A stretch of 21,860 nucleotides of DNA from a virus. Below are positions 7,870 through 14,645 of the stretch, one piece after another. The stretch spans positions 1-21,860 of IMG/VR virus record IMGVR_UViG_3300035698_014172; one strand, given 5' to 3'. Positions within the stretch are counted from its first letter, which is position 1. Each line of letters begins with the position of its first letter. A program made the position numbers and the translations under genes. A model generated the notes under the pieces. The model was not told where the DNA came from. It saw only the letters and a program-made list of their open reading frames with translations, and ran no database searches.

Positions 7870-9165
7870 CTAAATTACTGGCGCGTAGCCAGGTGAGGCT
7901 TTGGGGCCTCCACCGGCTGGCGTCGTTAAGTCTGTTCTGTTGTACAGCAGGTTGGTGAACTGATCCAACGCGCCTTGGTAATTGGTGTCCGTATTCGCGT
8001 CACGGTGCGAGGAATAGTAGCTGGGGTCCATATGCTTGCCGCTGGCAAACTGCACCATGTCACCGGCTGACTGGTTCAGCGGGTCGTTAAAGCCCTTGTG
8101 CAGCATGTTCCGGTTCTCCTGCGACAACTGCCCTTCGACAGCCCCGAACGCTTCACGGTTGGTCATGCCGGCGTATACACCAGGGGCGAACTGCCAGTTA
8201 GACGCGTCAGCGCCGCCCGCCATTGGGTTCATAGCTGCCGTGGCTGTCTTCAAGCCGCCCTGATCTGGGTTGTACCAGTCGAAAGCAGTTTTACTGTTGA
8301 ACTCAGTCGGGGCTGGCTTGTCACCACGAACAGCCTGTGCCTGCTGCTGCTGGTTCATGAAGTCGTTCTGTTGGCCTAGCAGGTTGCTGAACTGTGCGTC
8401 GTACAATTCTGGGTTACTCATGCCGCCGTGCGTTTGCTGGCGCTCGAAAGTGGACTCGTAGCCGGCGTCAACAGTGTTGTCGCCGCTACCAAAACGGTTG
8501 TCCCCGTAGTTACCGCCGCCGCCCGCATAAGGTAGTCCGCCGGTGCCGCCAGGGCCAGACGTTCCGTCACCTGGTAGTGTAGGCTGCTCTGCACCAGGCA
8601 GTGGAGTGCCGCGTGCGCCAATCTGTGATGGGTTAAACGGGTCATACGGCGCGCCTACAGCAGGGTCAACGTGTTCGTCGCCGTAAGGGTTACGGAAAGC
8701 GCCCCTGTCCTCTTCTACAAATCCAGACCACTCACCACCTTCGCCCCAAGTTGGGTCCCAGGCTTGCGGGTTCTGGTCAAACGCCTGACCTTCGGCGCTG
8801 GCATTCAATTCTAGTTGTATCTGGTCCCAGTCATCGCGGCCGGCATAGAACTCTTCACCCTCACGTTGTGCGGGGCGCCCGAACTCCTTCATATAGTAAT
8901 CATCCAACTGGGAATTGTTGGCGTCCATCATATATTGCCGCTCTGGGGACGCCATCAGGGTGGCGTCCAGTTCGCTCAATGGCGTCCCAGCGTAGTAATC
9001 AAGACCTTCCTGCTGCACATCGCGGCCTAGTACGCGCCTGTACGCGGCTGCTACGTCCGCTTCGGTAGCCGCACCCCCGCCTGTGGCCGTAGCAGCACCT
9101 GTACCGGAGGCCTCTGCCTCCATTTTCGCTATAGCCGCTGCCATCTGCTCTTCAAAACTAGCCAT
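7870..9165 (-). CDS. Virion-associated protein with tandem DUF4214-like repeats
   Basis: A 431-residue protein started at MASFEEQ (9165), whose ATG overlaps the TAA of the GNAT-like gene (TAATG) with GAGAGAGG about 7 bases upstream; a farther in-frame ATG at 9198 is inside that gene and less likely. Residues about 37-75 (VAAAYRRVLGRDVQQEGLDYYAG, read with the following LSELDATLMASPE) match the DUF4214 pattern 'Y..vLGR..d..Gl.yy.g....s.i..S.E'. Residues about 87-127 (LDDYYMKEFGRPAQREGEEFYAG) repeat it. The rest is Gly/Asp/Asn/Pro-rich and poorly structured until about 250, followed by a Gln-rich helix. DUF4214 occurs in secreted and surface proteins of bacteria. In this late position the protein is inferred to be a virion component; its role is unknown. 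Confidence 0.68.
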   Translation of the reverse strand: MASFEEQMAAAIAKMEAEASGTGAATATGGGAATEADVAAAYRRVLGRDVQQEGLDYYAGTPLSELDATLMASPERQYMMDANNSQLDDYYMKEFGRPAQREGEEFYAGRDDWDQIQLELNASAEGQAFDQNPQAWDPTWGEGGEWSGFVEEDRGAFRNPYGDEHVDPAVGAPYDPFNPSQIGARGTPLPGAEQPTLPGDGTSGPGGTGGLPYAGGGGNYGDNRFGSGDNTVDAGYESTFERQQTHGGMSNPELYDAQFSNLLGQQNDFMNQQQQAQAVRGDKPAPTEFNSKTAFDWYNPDQGGLKTATAAMNPMAGGADASNWQFAPGVYAGMTNREAFGAVEGQLSQENRNMLHKGFNDPLNQSAGDMVQFASGKHMDPSYYSSHRDANTDTNYQGALDQFTNLLYNRTDLTTPAGGGPKASPGYAPVI

Positions 9166-9596
9166 TACGCTGCCTCTCTCCATTCTTTCGACAACCACCG
9201 ACAGCTTTCGCGCGTCATGGTCATCACAATATAATCTATTCCTTCACCCATCGCATGCGGTATCCGTGTCACTTCCGTCATGCCGATATGAAAATTAAAC
9301 TTCAAAGCCTTGGCGTTGGTAGACGGTATCAGGCCGAAAACGCGCTTCCGGTTACGAGTCACGAACGCATGGAACGAGACAGCATCGATGAACCCGTGAC
9401 GGATAGCCATAGGGTTCTGGATTGCCCAGTGTACGTTGCACCCATCCGGTGAGAAACTGTCAAATACGGCAACGGCGGCTATGGTGAGGTCATTGTTGTA
9501 CATGACCATGCCTTCGGAGTCCTCACACGCGATAGTGTGCGTCCGCCGGCGGAACCAGTCCCACTCGTGGGGCATTGCTAAAGTGTGTATTTTCAC
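9165..9596 (-). CDS. GNAT-fold-like protein at the T7 gp13 position
   Basis: A 143-residue protein begun at a GTG (9596) that overlaps the TGA of the upstream gene (GTGA), with GGGGGG 5 bases before it; an ATG at residue 8 (MPHEW) is the alternative. Residues about 70-128, with VFGLIPSTNAKALKFNFHIGM and then GIDYIVMTMTR, match the back half of the GNAT acyltransferase fold: a strand, the Asn-x-x-Ala helix, an 'lGf'-like turn and the final strands. The acetyl-CoA pyrophosphate loop (Q/R-x-x-G-x-G/A) is not seen; its place reads HGFIDAVSFHAF. Size and position, just after the large tail protein, match T7 gp13 (about 138 residues). I infer a virion-assembly or internal protein derived from GNAT, not necessarily an enzyme. 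Confidence 0.7.
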   Translation of the reverse strand: MKIHTLAMPHEWDWFRRRTHTIACEDSEGMVMYNNDLTIAAVAVFDSFSPDGCNVHWAIQNPMAIRHGFIDAVSFHAFVTRNRKRVFGLIPSTNAKALKFNFHIGMTEVTRIPHAMGEGIDYIVMTMTRESCRWLSKEWREAA

Positions 9597-11251
9597 ATGA
9601 ACCCCCCTTTGGTGCCGACCAGGTCCCACGCTACGATTGTGTCGCGGCTGGTGGAGCTGCCAGTCAGGCCGATAGCCACAGCGCGGCCAATGCCCAGAGA
9701 ACCGGCAATATATGAGTTGGCCTCTATGCCTGGGTCCCAAGTCGCCACATCCCACAGGGCGCTGTCCCAACTGTCAGGGTCTACAACACCAGCAGCCGTC
9801 GGCGCGGTAACGATAGCGGTCAGGTCGTAATCGTAAATAGCCTTAACTGCCAGGCGGGTGTTGTTCGATGTCAGCCCCACGGTGCGGATAAGGCCTATCT
9901 GTTTATTGTGTGAAAGTTCACCAAATGGCGCCTGGAAGCTGGTCAGTGAGCGGAACTCTACCGGCTCGCCGACCGCACCCGCTAGAGTGACGCCGTCGCG
10001 GGTGCCGGTGTACTGGTATAGCACGCCGTCTTCGCCGCCCATGAAGTAGTCACCGTCCCAGGTGTCGGCGCAGACCATAGGCACTGCTTCCCACATCCCC
10101 CACGCTTTAGTGTTCAGGCACTGGCTGTACTGGGTGAAAGGCGTGTTGGCGGGTACTGGTGTCACGATCTGCAGGAAACCGTCAGCAGGGTGTACGTTCA
10201 GGGACCACTCGTAACGGGGCAATCCGTTCGCCACGTCAGCGCGCAGGAAGCGGTTAATTTTTGCACTGGGACTGTTACGGGTGATGTTGGTCGCCGCGCC
10301 TTCCAGCAAGTCGCGTATGCTGGTGACGCCGAAGGACGACAGCACATACAGTTCAGATCCCTGAGGTACGGCTATCCGGCGGGAGTTTGGTGTCTGGCCT
10401 ATAAACCACGCACCAATTTCCTGCCAGGGCTGACCGGTGGCGGAGTCTACATTTGTCGGGTCGCCGCCCTGATACACGATGATGTCGCCCGCCTCACTGA
10501 TTGCTATCAGCAGGTCATCGACACCGGCGCCGCCGTCTATAGTCCAGTTGTACAGACCCATCAGTCGCCCGCCGTGAGGCATCTTGGCGCCAAAGGTGAA
10601 CTTCTCCAGTTCCCCCGCTATCGAGGCTACCGGCAAGTACCAAGCGTCCGCACTGCCTTCCAGAATGACCCAGATACGCAGCTTATGCACCATGACAAAA
10701 GCCACATCGTCGACAGGGAACGCTACCGCGCCAGCGCCTATATCGTAGGTCCAGCCGGTGGGCACAGACCAGCCGGTGCCCTCCAGGTACTGGTGGATGC
10801 CGTTAACAGCATCCGCGTAAAACATATAGTGGTCTTGCGCGTCACTGGTGAATTCAGTTTTTACACCGTAGCCGGCACCTGGGGATTGATCAGAAAAGTT
10901 CACGTCCAGAGTCGGGGAGGTGGTGTTATAGGTGGTCACATCGTAGATGCCTTCCTCAGTCACTGCCCACAGTTTGCTGTTGGTAGCGTCTGAAAACGAC
11001 GTGTAGGGTAGTACGGTGTGGACATCGCCGGTGCATCCGGTAGCCCACTCGCGGTAGCCCATACGGACCCGCATACCGTATTCGACAGGCATAAGGTTGT
11101 AGGCGTAGATACAATCTTCTGGGGGCATGCTAGCCAGACCGTCGAGCGCGTTAACACCGCCGACGCTGGCCGGTACGGATGATTCACCCCCTGTAACTGG
11201 TCTGGGTCGTCCTATCGTCCCGACTGTGCGCTCTCTGAAAACAACGCCCAT
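9593..11251 (-). CDS. Large tail / nozzle-like structural protein
   Basis: A 552-residue, beta-rich protein with few Cys and many aromatic/Gly turns. The N-terminal part includes GGVNALDGLASMPPEDCIYAYNL and VRMGYREWATG, a start typical of podophage proteins annotated as stabilisation or tail proteins: a 'PP.DC....N..P...G...R.G' layout. It is followed by repeated blade-like units (KLWAVTEEGIYDVTTY, DLLIAISEAGDIIVYQGGD, GDYFMGGEDGVLYQYTGTRDG), which suggests a beta-propeller. It sits between the adaptor-like protein and the GNAT-like protein, as T7 gp12 (nozzle) sits between gp11 and gp13, and P22 gp10 is a functional parallel. GGAG lies 6 bases upstream of the ATG, which follows the previous TGA by one base. 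A head-tail or tail-hub role is inferred; the CDS itself is secure. Confidence 0.8.
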   Translation of the reverse strand: MGVVFRERTVGTIGRPRPVTGGESSVPASVGGVNALDGLASMPPEDCIYAYNLMPVEYGMRVRMGYREWATGCTGDVHTVLPYTSFSDATNSKLWAVTEEGIYDVTTYNTTSPTLDVNFSDQSPGAGYGVKTEFTSDAQDHYMFYADAVNGIHQYLEGTGWSVPTGWTYDIGAGAVAFPVDDVAFVMVHKLRIWVILEGSADAWYLPVASIAGELEKFTFGAKMPHGGRLMGLYNWTIDGGAGVDDLLIAISEAGDIIVYQGGDPTNVDSATGQPWQEIGAWFIGQTPNSRRIAVPQGSELYVLSSFGVTSIRDLLEGAATNITRNSPSAKINRFLRADVANGLPRYEWSLNVHPADGFLQIVTPVPANTPFTQYSQCLNTKAWGMWEAVPMVCADTWDGDYFMGGEDGVLYQYTGTRDGVTLAGAVGEPVEFRSLTSFQAPFGELSHNKQIGLIRTVGLTSNNTRLAVKAIYDYDLTAIVTAPTAAGVVDPDSWDSALWDVATWDPGIEANSYIAGSLGIGRAVAIGLTGSSTSRDTIVAWDLVGTKGGFM

Positions 11252-11252
11252 A

Positions 11253-11984
11253 TCACGCTCCGTATCCAGTATCGCGGAGGTTGTAGTACGGGTTGATCAG
11301 CGGCACGCCGCCTCTGCTTCTGCCGGCGTTTAGAATCGGGGCGCCAGTGGAACGTCCGGTGCGGGAATTGAAGATGTTCTCAAATTCGATACGCGCGGCT
11401 GCGGAGTCAAACCCTTTGGCCTCCAGCCACTTCACCTTCAGGAATTTCTGCGTCATCAACGGGTCATACAGCACCACGTCACTACCGTTTACTATGGCTT
11501 CGATCGGTGTCGTGTCGGCAAGGGTAGCCCAGTTGCGACTGATGTACTCATAGCGAACCAGCAGCCCGTTGGGAGGGGGCTGGGGGAATAGCTCAAATAG
11601 GCCGGCCTGTATACGGAAGCTGGCGTAGATAGACTGACTAATCAGATCACGCCCGTCCAGGTACGACCATTCCTGCGGCGATAGCGGACCCGCCAACGCC
11701 ACGTTGTTGGTCTTGTCCCAACCAGTCTGGTCGAGCATGTAAGCGAAATCGGTAGGCAGTGCGTAGCTGCCAGTGTCACTGGGTACAACAGTGGTGAATG
11801 ACTCGATGGCGTTCAGCACTTCCCACGGGTGCAGTTCGACAAGCTCCATGCCAGCTACGGTCAGCAGGCCGGTGAGCTGGATGAAGTTATCATCCGTAGA
11901 AGCGACAGGATCAGTTATCGGCGTAAGCCCCACTTCAAGGGCTGTCCGGTTGATGATTACTGTCGCTGTCTCCTGTCGAGCCAT
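11253..11984 (-). CDS. Head-tail adaptor / tail-tube-A-like protein
   Basis: A 243-residue protein. The N-terminal helices (residues 1-25, ETATVIINRTALEVGLTPI) are followed by conserved-looking podophage segments: SYALPTDFAYMLDQTGWDKT, LSPQEWSYLDGRDLI, ELFPQPPPNGLLVRYEYISR and a long C-terminal helix (FLKVKWLEAKGFDSAAARIEF). This layout is familiar from T7 gp11-like and P22 gp4-like connector proteins that bind below the portal ring and join it to the tail. Position agrees: after the capsid block and before the large tail protein. GGAG lies 6 bases before the ATG, and the gene begins 3 bases after the previous stop. Which of the two families it belongs to was not resolved by eye. Confidence 0.75.
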   Translation of the reverse strand: MARQETATVIINRTALEVGLTPITDPVASTDDNFIQLTGLLTVAGMELVELHPWEVLNAIESFTTVVPSDTGSYALPTDFAYMLDQTGWDKTNNVALAGPLSPQEWSYLDGRDLISQSIYASFRIQAGLFELFPQPPPNGLLVRYEYISRNWATLADTTPIEAIVNGSDVVLYDPLMTQKFLKVKWLEAKGFDSAAARIEFENIFNSRTGRSTGAPILNAGRSRGGVPLINPYYNLRDTGYGA

Positions 11985-11987
11985 GCT

Positions 11988-12770
11988 TTACTCCGTTGCT
12001 GGTGTGCGCTTACGTGCTCTGCGCTTTTTAGGCGCCGGCTCTTCCACGGGGGGCGCGTTTTCGCCAGGTTCTTCCACGTCAGGATCGCCGGCAGTTTCAG
12101 CACCGGCTACCTCATTGTAGTTCACCGCGGCAACCTCAGCACCGAACTCTTCCGCTAGTTCAGGATCCTTAGCGGCGTTCATTAAAGCGTTATTTTCAAT
12201 TGCCGGCGAGTAGTTGCCGTCCGCTTTTTCTAAGGCGTCCAAACGCGCAGCCATGCGTGCAATCTGCTCGTCTTTCTCTGCCAGTGCGTTGCCCAGCTTG
12301 GCGCTGTCCGCTGCTGTCAGGAAGCGCCGCGCGTTATCACGCAGCTGGGATATACCCATGAAGCCTTGAGCGTTGACGTCTGTCATGCCAGCCAGCTGCT
12401 CGACCGTAAGCACATGCATACAGCGAAGCTCTGCCGCTTGGCTCTTTGTGACGCCTGTCCACTGCTCCAGCGGGGTGCCTTCACTAGACTGCTGCTCTTC
12501 ACGCGACTTGAAACGCTTGTAGTGCTCAGGGAAGCGGGCCTTGTCCATATTCATCGCAGGTCGGCGGACAATGCTGTCCTTGTTACCTGGCTGGATAATC
12601 TGGATGTACTCGCAGTCGTTGAAGATTGGGCGATTTGCTTCCGCCGTAGCCTCCATGTCCTGGCGCGGGTTGATGAAAAACTTCACCAGCAAAGTGTCGT
12701 CGCCCAAACCGCGAGCGCCGCCGCCTTGCATGGCAGCTTCAGTCAAATTGTAGTCTGCTTGTTCTAACAT
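11988..12770 (-). CDS. Conserved podophage protein with HhH-like segment and basic tail
   Basis: A 260-residue protein. Residues about 27-90 form a beta-rich module (LLVKFFINPRQDMEATAEAN ... FPEHYKRFK) that I recognise as recurrent in marine podophages but without known function. Residues about 104-151 (LTVEQLAGM then MGISQLRDNARRFL) resemble a helix-hairpin-helix element that often contacts DNA. A coiled coil follows (about 158-184), then an acidic Glu/Pro linker and a strongly basic tail (KKRRARKR, 248-255). The combination suggests a protein that touches DNA in or near the capsid or connector; this is inference. Translation probably starts at ATG 12770 with GAGG 8 bases upstream. It is the first recognised gene after the intrinsic terminator at 12927-12952, so its expression depends on read-through or an unseen promoter. 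Confidence 0.72.
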   Translation of the reverse strand: MLEQADYNLTEAAMQGGGARGLGDDTLLVKFFINPRQDMEATAEANRPIFNDCEYIQIIQPGNKDSIVRRPAMNMDKARFPEHYKRFKSREEQQSSEGTPLEQWTGVTKSQAAELRCMHVLTVEQLAGMTDVNAQGFMGISQLRDNARRFLTAADSAKLGNALAEKDEQIARMAARLDALEKADGNYSPAIENNALMNAAKDPELAEEFGAEVAAVNYNEVAGAETAGDPDVEEPGENAPPVEEPAPKKRRARKRTPATE

Positions 12771-12916
12771 ATTGTCAGCCTCGTCATTTTATAAAGCCGG
12801 CGCCCTGTGGGCACCAGTCGGGTAGTTATAGTAACAGAAAAACCCAGCACGCTGGCTAGGGTCAAGTTGATAGTGCGCCTGCGGCAGGTAGAGTAACGCT
12901 TCAATACTTCAAGCAT
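12764..12916 (-). CDS. Possible small membrane-type protein (50 aa)
   Basis: A short frame fills the otherwise empty space between the terminator and the 260-residue gene. The ATG at 12916 has GGAG 6 bases upstream, and the TAG overlaps the next ATG by 7 bases, the tight junction style used across this operon. The predicted product starts MLEVLKRYSTCRRR, has a mildly hydrophobic stretch (INLTLASVLGFSVTITTRLV, about 16-35) and ends with a basic tail containing RRLYKMTR. That pattern suits a small membrane or membrane-interacting peptide. No family is recognised. It could be chance, because the stretch is only 153 bases; in favour are the ribosome site and the coupling. Confidence 0.4.
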   Translation of the reverse strand: MLEVLKRYSTCRRRTINLTLASVLGFSVTITTRLVPTGRRLYKMTRLTIC

Positions 12917-12926
12917 ACGCGGCTCC

Positions 12927-12952
12927 AAAAAAGGGTGCCCCGAAGGGCACCC
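12927..12952 (-). terminator. Intrinsic terminator after the capsid/decoration genes
   Basis: On the minus strand GGGTGCCC-TTCG-GGGCACCC forms a perfect 8-bp stem with a stable TTCG tetraloop, followed at once by six T residues (plus-strand positions 12932-12927). It lies 19 bases after the stop of the decoration-like gene. T7 has a terminator at the equivalent place, after the capsid gene, where it reduces but does not abolish downstream transcription. The same role, boosting capsid over tail transcripts, is inferred here. Confidence 0.9.
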
Positions 12953-12970
12953 AGGCAGGCTGATCAGTAA

Positions 12971-13471
12971 TTAGTTACTGATGTTCGTAACGAACGGGTA
13001 GTTGATCGAAAGCAATGCCTGTCCAGGGGCGGGTGTTGCAATGTCGCTGTAACCAAAGGCAGTGTGACTACAATCGCCAGCTACAACAGCATCGTCAAGT
13101 TCGCCAGGAGTTGCGGTCAGGTACGCCAGTGTGTCGTCTGCAAAACTTGCCAGAACTTCCGCCACTGCCAATCCGCGAATTTGATACCAGCCGTACTCGC
13201 CGGTGACACAGGCTGACATCGCAAACGCAAGGAGTCCTACACCATTGGCAACTGCCAACGTGGTGGCATAGCTACCGTACTCATACGTCACAGACGTGCC
13301 GACAATCGTGGCATCCAACCCTTTCAGGTAGATAAACTCACCATAGCCGTAGTCTGTGGACGCCGTGTCCAAGGCAACAATGGTACGCCCCAGTCTGTTC
13401 TGCAAGGTAGCACTGCTCTCGTCAATCGCTTGACCGCCAAGACTGCCATCTGCTGTTTGAAAATTACTCAT
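12971..13471 (-). CDS. Probable head decoration / minor capsid protein
   Basis: A 166-residue, beta-rich, Gly/Ala/Thr-rich protein directly after the major capsid gene. Segments such as GYGEFIYLKGLDATIVGTSVTY, GEYGWYQIRGLAVAEV and ATPGELDDAVVAGD look like a compact beta-barrel decoration protein; these small proteins typically follow the capsid gene and stabilise the shell. I did not recognise a specific family. AGGAGT lies 8 bases before the ATG. The gene is separated from the capsid gene by 52 bases with a hairpin, and is followed by a strong intrinsic terminator, so capsid and this protein form one transcriptional block, as expected of two high-copy shell components. Confidence 0.7.
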   Translation of the reverse strand: MSNFQTADGSLGGQAIDESSATLQNRLGRTIVALDTASTDYGYGEFIYLKGLDATIVGTSVTYEYGSYATTLAVANGVGLLAFAMSACVTGEYGWYQIRGLAVAEVLASFADDTLAYLTATPGELDDAVVAGDCSHTAFGYSDIATPAPGQALLSINYPFVTNISN

Positions 13472-13502
13472 CGTAACATACTCCTTAGTACATTTGAGTG
13501 TT

Positions 13503-13518
13503 GGGGGCCGAAACCCCC
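13503..13518 (-). other. Short G/C hairpin between capsid and decoration genes
   Basis: GGGGG-TTTCGG-CCCCC on the minus strand begins a few bases after the capsid stop codon. No T-run follows (next bases AACACTC), so it is not a standard intrinsic terminator. It may protect the capsid mRNA 3' end or tune read-through. Confidence 0.55.
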
Positions 13519-13523
13519 GTCAT

Positions 13524-14498
13524 TTACCCGTTGGCGTCGTAACGGCCCTGGAATTGTGAACCAGAAGTCGTCAAGTTACCCGCCCAGGCCAGAATCTGAA
13601 CTTCAGCATCCTGGTTGGTTGAGTACCGCTTATTGGGAGATAAAGGGACCATGTTCCGCGCGCTGTGCGGACGATAGTGGATGTAGTCGCAGTTGAGGAA
13701 GAAGCCAGTACCAGCTGGGCAGCTGCCGCCAATTCCGCCGTCCAGGACCACATCAGCGTCCATGAACTTGAGTGAGGGGAAACCGAGGTTACCGACTTCA
13801 GGCTGTGCAAAGCGTTGAAGCGCCTGCAGGGATGCCATGTAGGTAGCCCAGACAGTGCTGTCGACCATGATCAGGTCAGGACGATCATTACCGCGGCACT
13901 GTGCGGCCCATAGGGCGTTCCAGTAACCTTGGATCTTATCCTTGTCCAAACCATTGACGGCCGTCTGGTTGCTCAACTGAGACTGCCAGAAGGTCCAGGT
14001 AGCGCGATCAATGCCGCCGTAGGTGCCGGTAGTGGGGTCTAGAGGTACGGCGGCGTTCAAACCGTCTACCTGCTTACCGCCAGAGCCAGTACCGTCAGAA
14101 TACAAACCGGTGGACATCAGGTTGGCCAGAGTAGATTCAGCTACCGTGAGGCGGCTTTCCATCAGGTCAATCATTCGTTCCTTGCCGGCGTTCTGGAGCA
14201 TTTCCAGACCGGACATTACAACAGGCACTGCTGCCTGCTTGATATCAAACTCAGCCGCACTGATCACGTCAGACGCACCAGTAGGCAGGATATCGTAGCC
14301 AGAATACCAGCCACTATTGCCGTTTTCGGCAAAGGACAGTTCCTGAAGGATTTTGTGACCGCCGCTGAAACTCTTCTGCTTACCCTTCAAGGACAGCTTT
14401 TTCAGTATGGCGTTGTTGTCGGTGACGTTGTCAGCGATCTTCTTAGACCGTGACTCAATCGTGGTAGCGAGGATATCGCTGATATTTGGGAATGACAT
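13524..14498 (-). CDS. Major capsid protein (HK97-fold podophage type)
   Basis: A 324-residue protein matching a well-known podophage capsid pattern: N-terminal ATTIESRSKKIADNVTDNNA (about 11-30), GGHKILQELSFAENG, SGYDILPTGASDVISAAEFD, AAVPVVMSGLEMLQNAG and a helix with MESRLTVAESTLANLMSTGL. Towards the C-terminus GNDRPDLIMVDSTVWATYMASLQALQRF corresponds to the A-domain region typical of HK97-fold shells. It has no long N-terminal delta domain; scaffolding is supplied by the separate upstream gene. AGGAG lies 8 bases before the ATG. A candidate promoter and structured leader precede it, and a hairpin and terminator bracket the following gene, all consistent with a highly expressed shell protein. 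Recognition is from conserved pattern, not a search. Confidence 0.92.
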   Translation of the reverse strand: MSFPNISDILATTIESRSKKIADNVTDNNAILKKLSLKGKQKSFSGGHKILQELSFAENGNSGWYSGYDILPTGASDVISAAEFDIKQAAVPVVMSGLEMLQNAGKERMIDLMESRLTVAESTLANLMSTGLYSDGTGSGGKQVDGLNAAVPLDPTTGTYGGIDRATWTFWQSQLSNQTAVNGLDKDKIQGYWNALWAAQCRGNDRPDLIMVDSTVWATYMASLQALQRFAQPEVGNLGFPSLKFMDADVVLDGGIGGSCPAGTGFFLNCDYIHYRPHSARNMVPLSPNKRYSTNQDAEVQILAWAGNLTTSGSQFQGRYDANG

Positions 14499-14606
14499 AG
14501 GTCAGTCTCCTAAAATAGGTTAACGAAAAAAGTTCTTTCGGAGTGAGGCTTTTGAGAGCCTTTCCTAACTCAGGAGTGCTGCGTGAAGCAGCAACCTAGT
14601 ACTGTA
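14499..14606 (-). promoter_or_regulatory. Structured 5' leader of the capsid gene
   Basis: The 108 bases before the capsid ATG contain no gene. On the minus strand they can form a perfect 6-bp hairpin with a 5-base loop (14577-14593, TGCTGC/GCAGCA) and a 5-bp hairpin with a 6-base loop (14546-14561, AGGCT/AGCCT) enclosed by GAGT/ACTC pairing, ending in an A/T-rich stretch with AGGAG. Such a leader may control stability or translation of capsid mRNA; this is inferred. Confidence 0.45.
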
Positions 14607-14642
14607 GCCCCGAATATATAACGATATTCGGGGCGTTGTAAA
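14607..14642 (-). promoter_or_regulatory. Candidate capsid promoter overlapping a perfect inverted repeat
   Basis: On the minus strand TTTACA (14642-14637) and TATATT (14618-14613) are separated by 18 bases; each matches the sigma-70 consensus at 5 of 6 positions. The -10 lies inside a perfect 11-bp inverted repeat, GCCCCGAATAT-(6)-ATATTCGGGGC (14607-14634), which lacks a T-run and so is not an intrinsic terminator. It sits just after the scaffold stop codon and before the capsid gene. It could be a promoter with an operator, or an RNA hairpin formed by read-through transcripts. Confidence 0.5.
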
Positions 14643-14645
14643 GCA

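Noticed and set aside
9597-9770. Longer start for the GNAT-like gene at 9770
   Set aside because: The first 58 residues are an out-of-frame reading of the nozzle-like gene. GTG 9596 with a GTGA overlap and a G-rich ribosome site is the expected junction.
10190-10993. Long plus-strand frame (267 residues) opposite the nozzle-like gene
   Set aside because: It is a shadow of the minus-strand gene in a G+C-moderate region; no recognisable motif, no neighbouring plus-strand genes.
14607-14634. Reading the 11-bp inverted repeat as an intrinsic terminator
   Set aside because: No T-run follows on either strand; kept instead as a possible operator or RNA hairpin.
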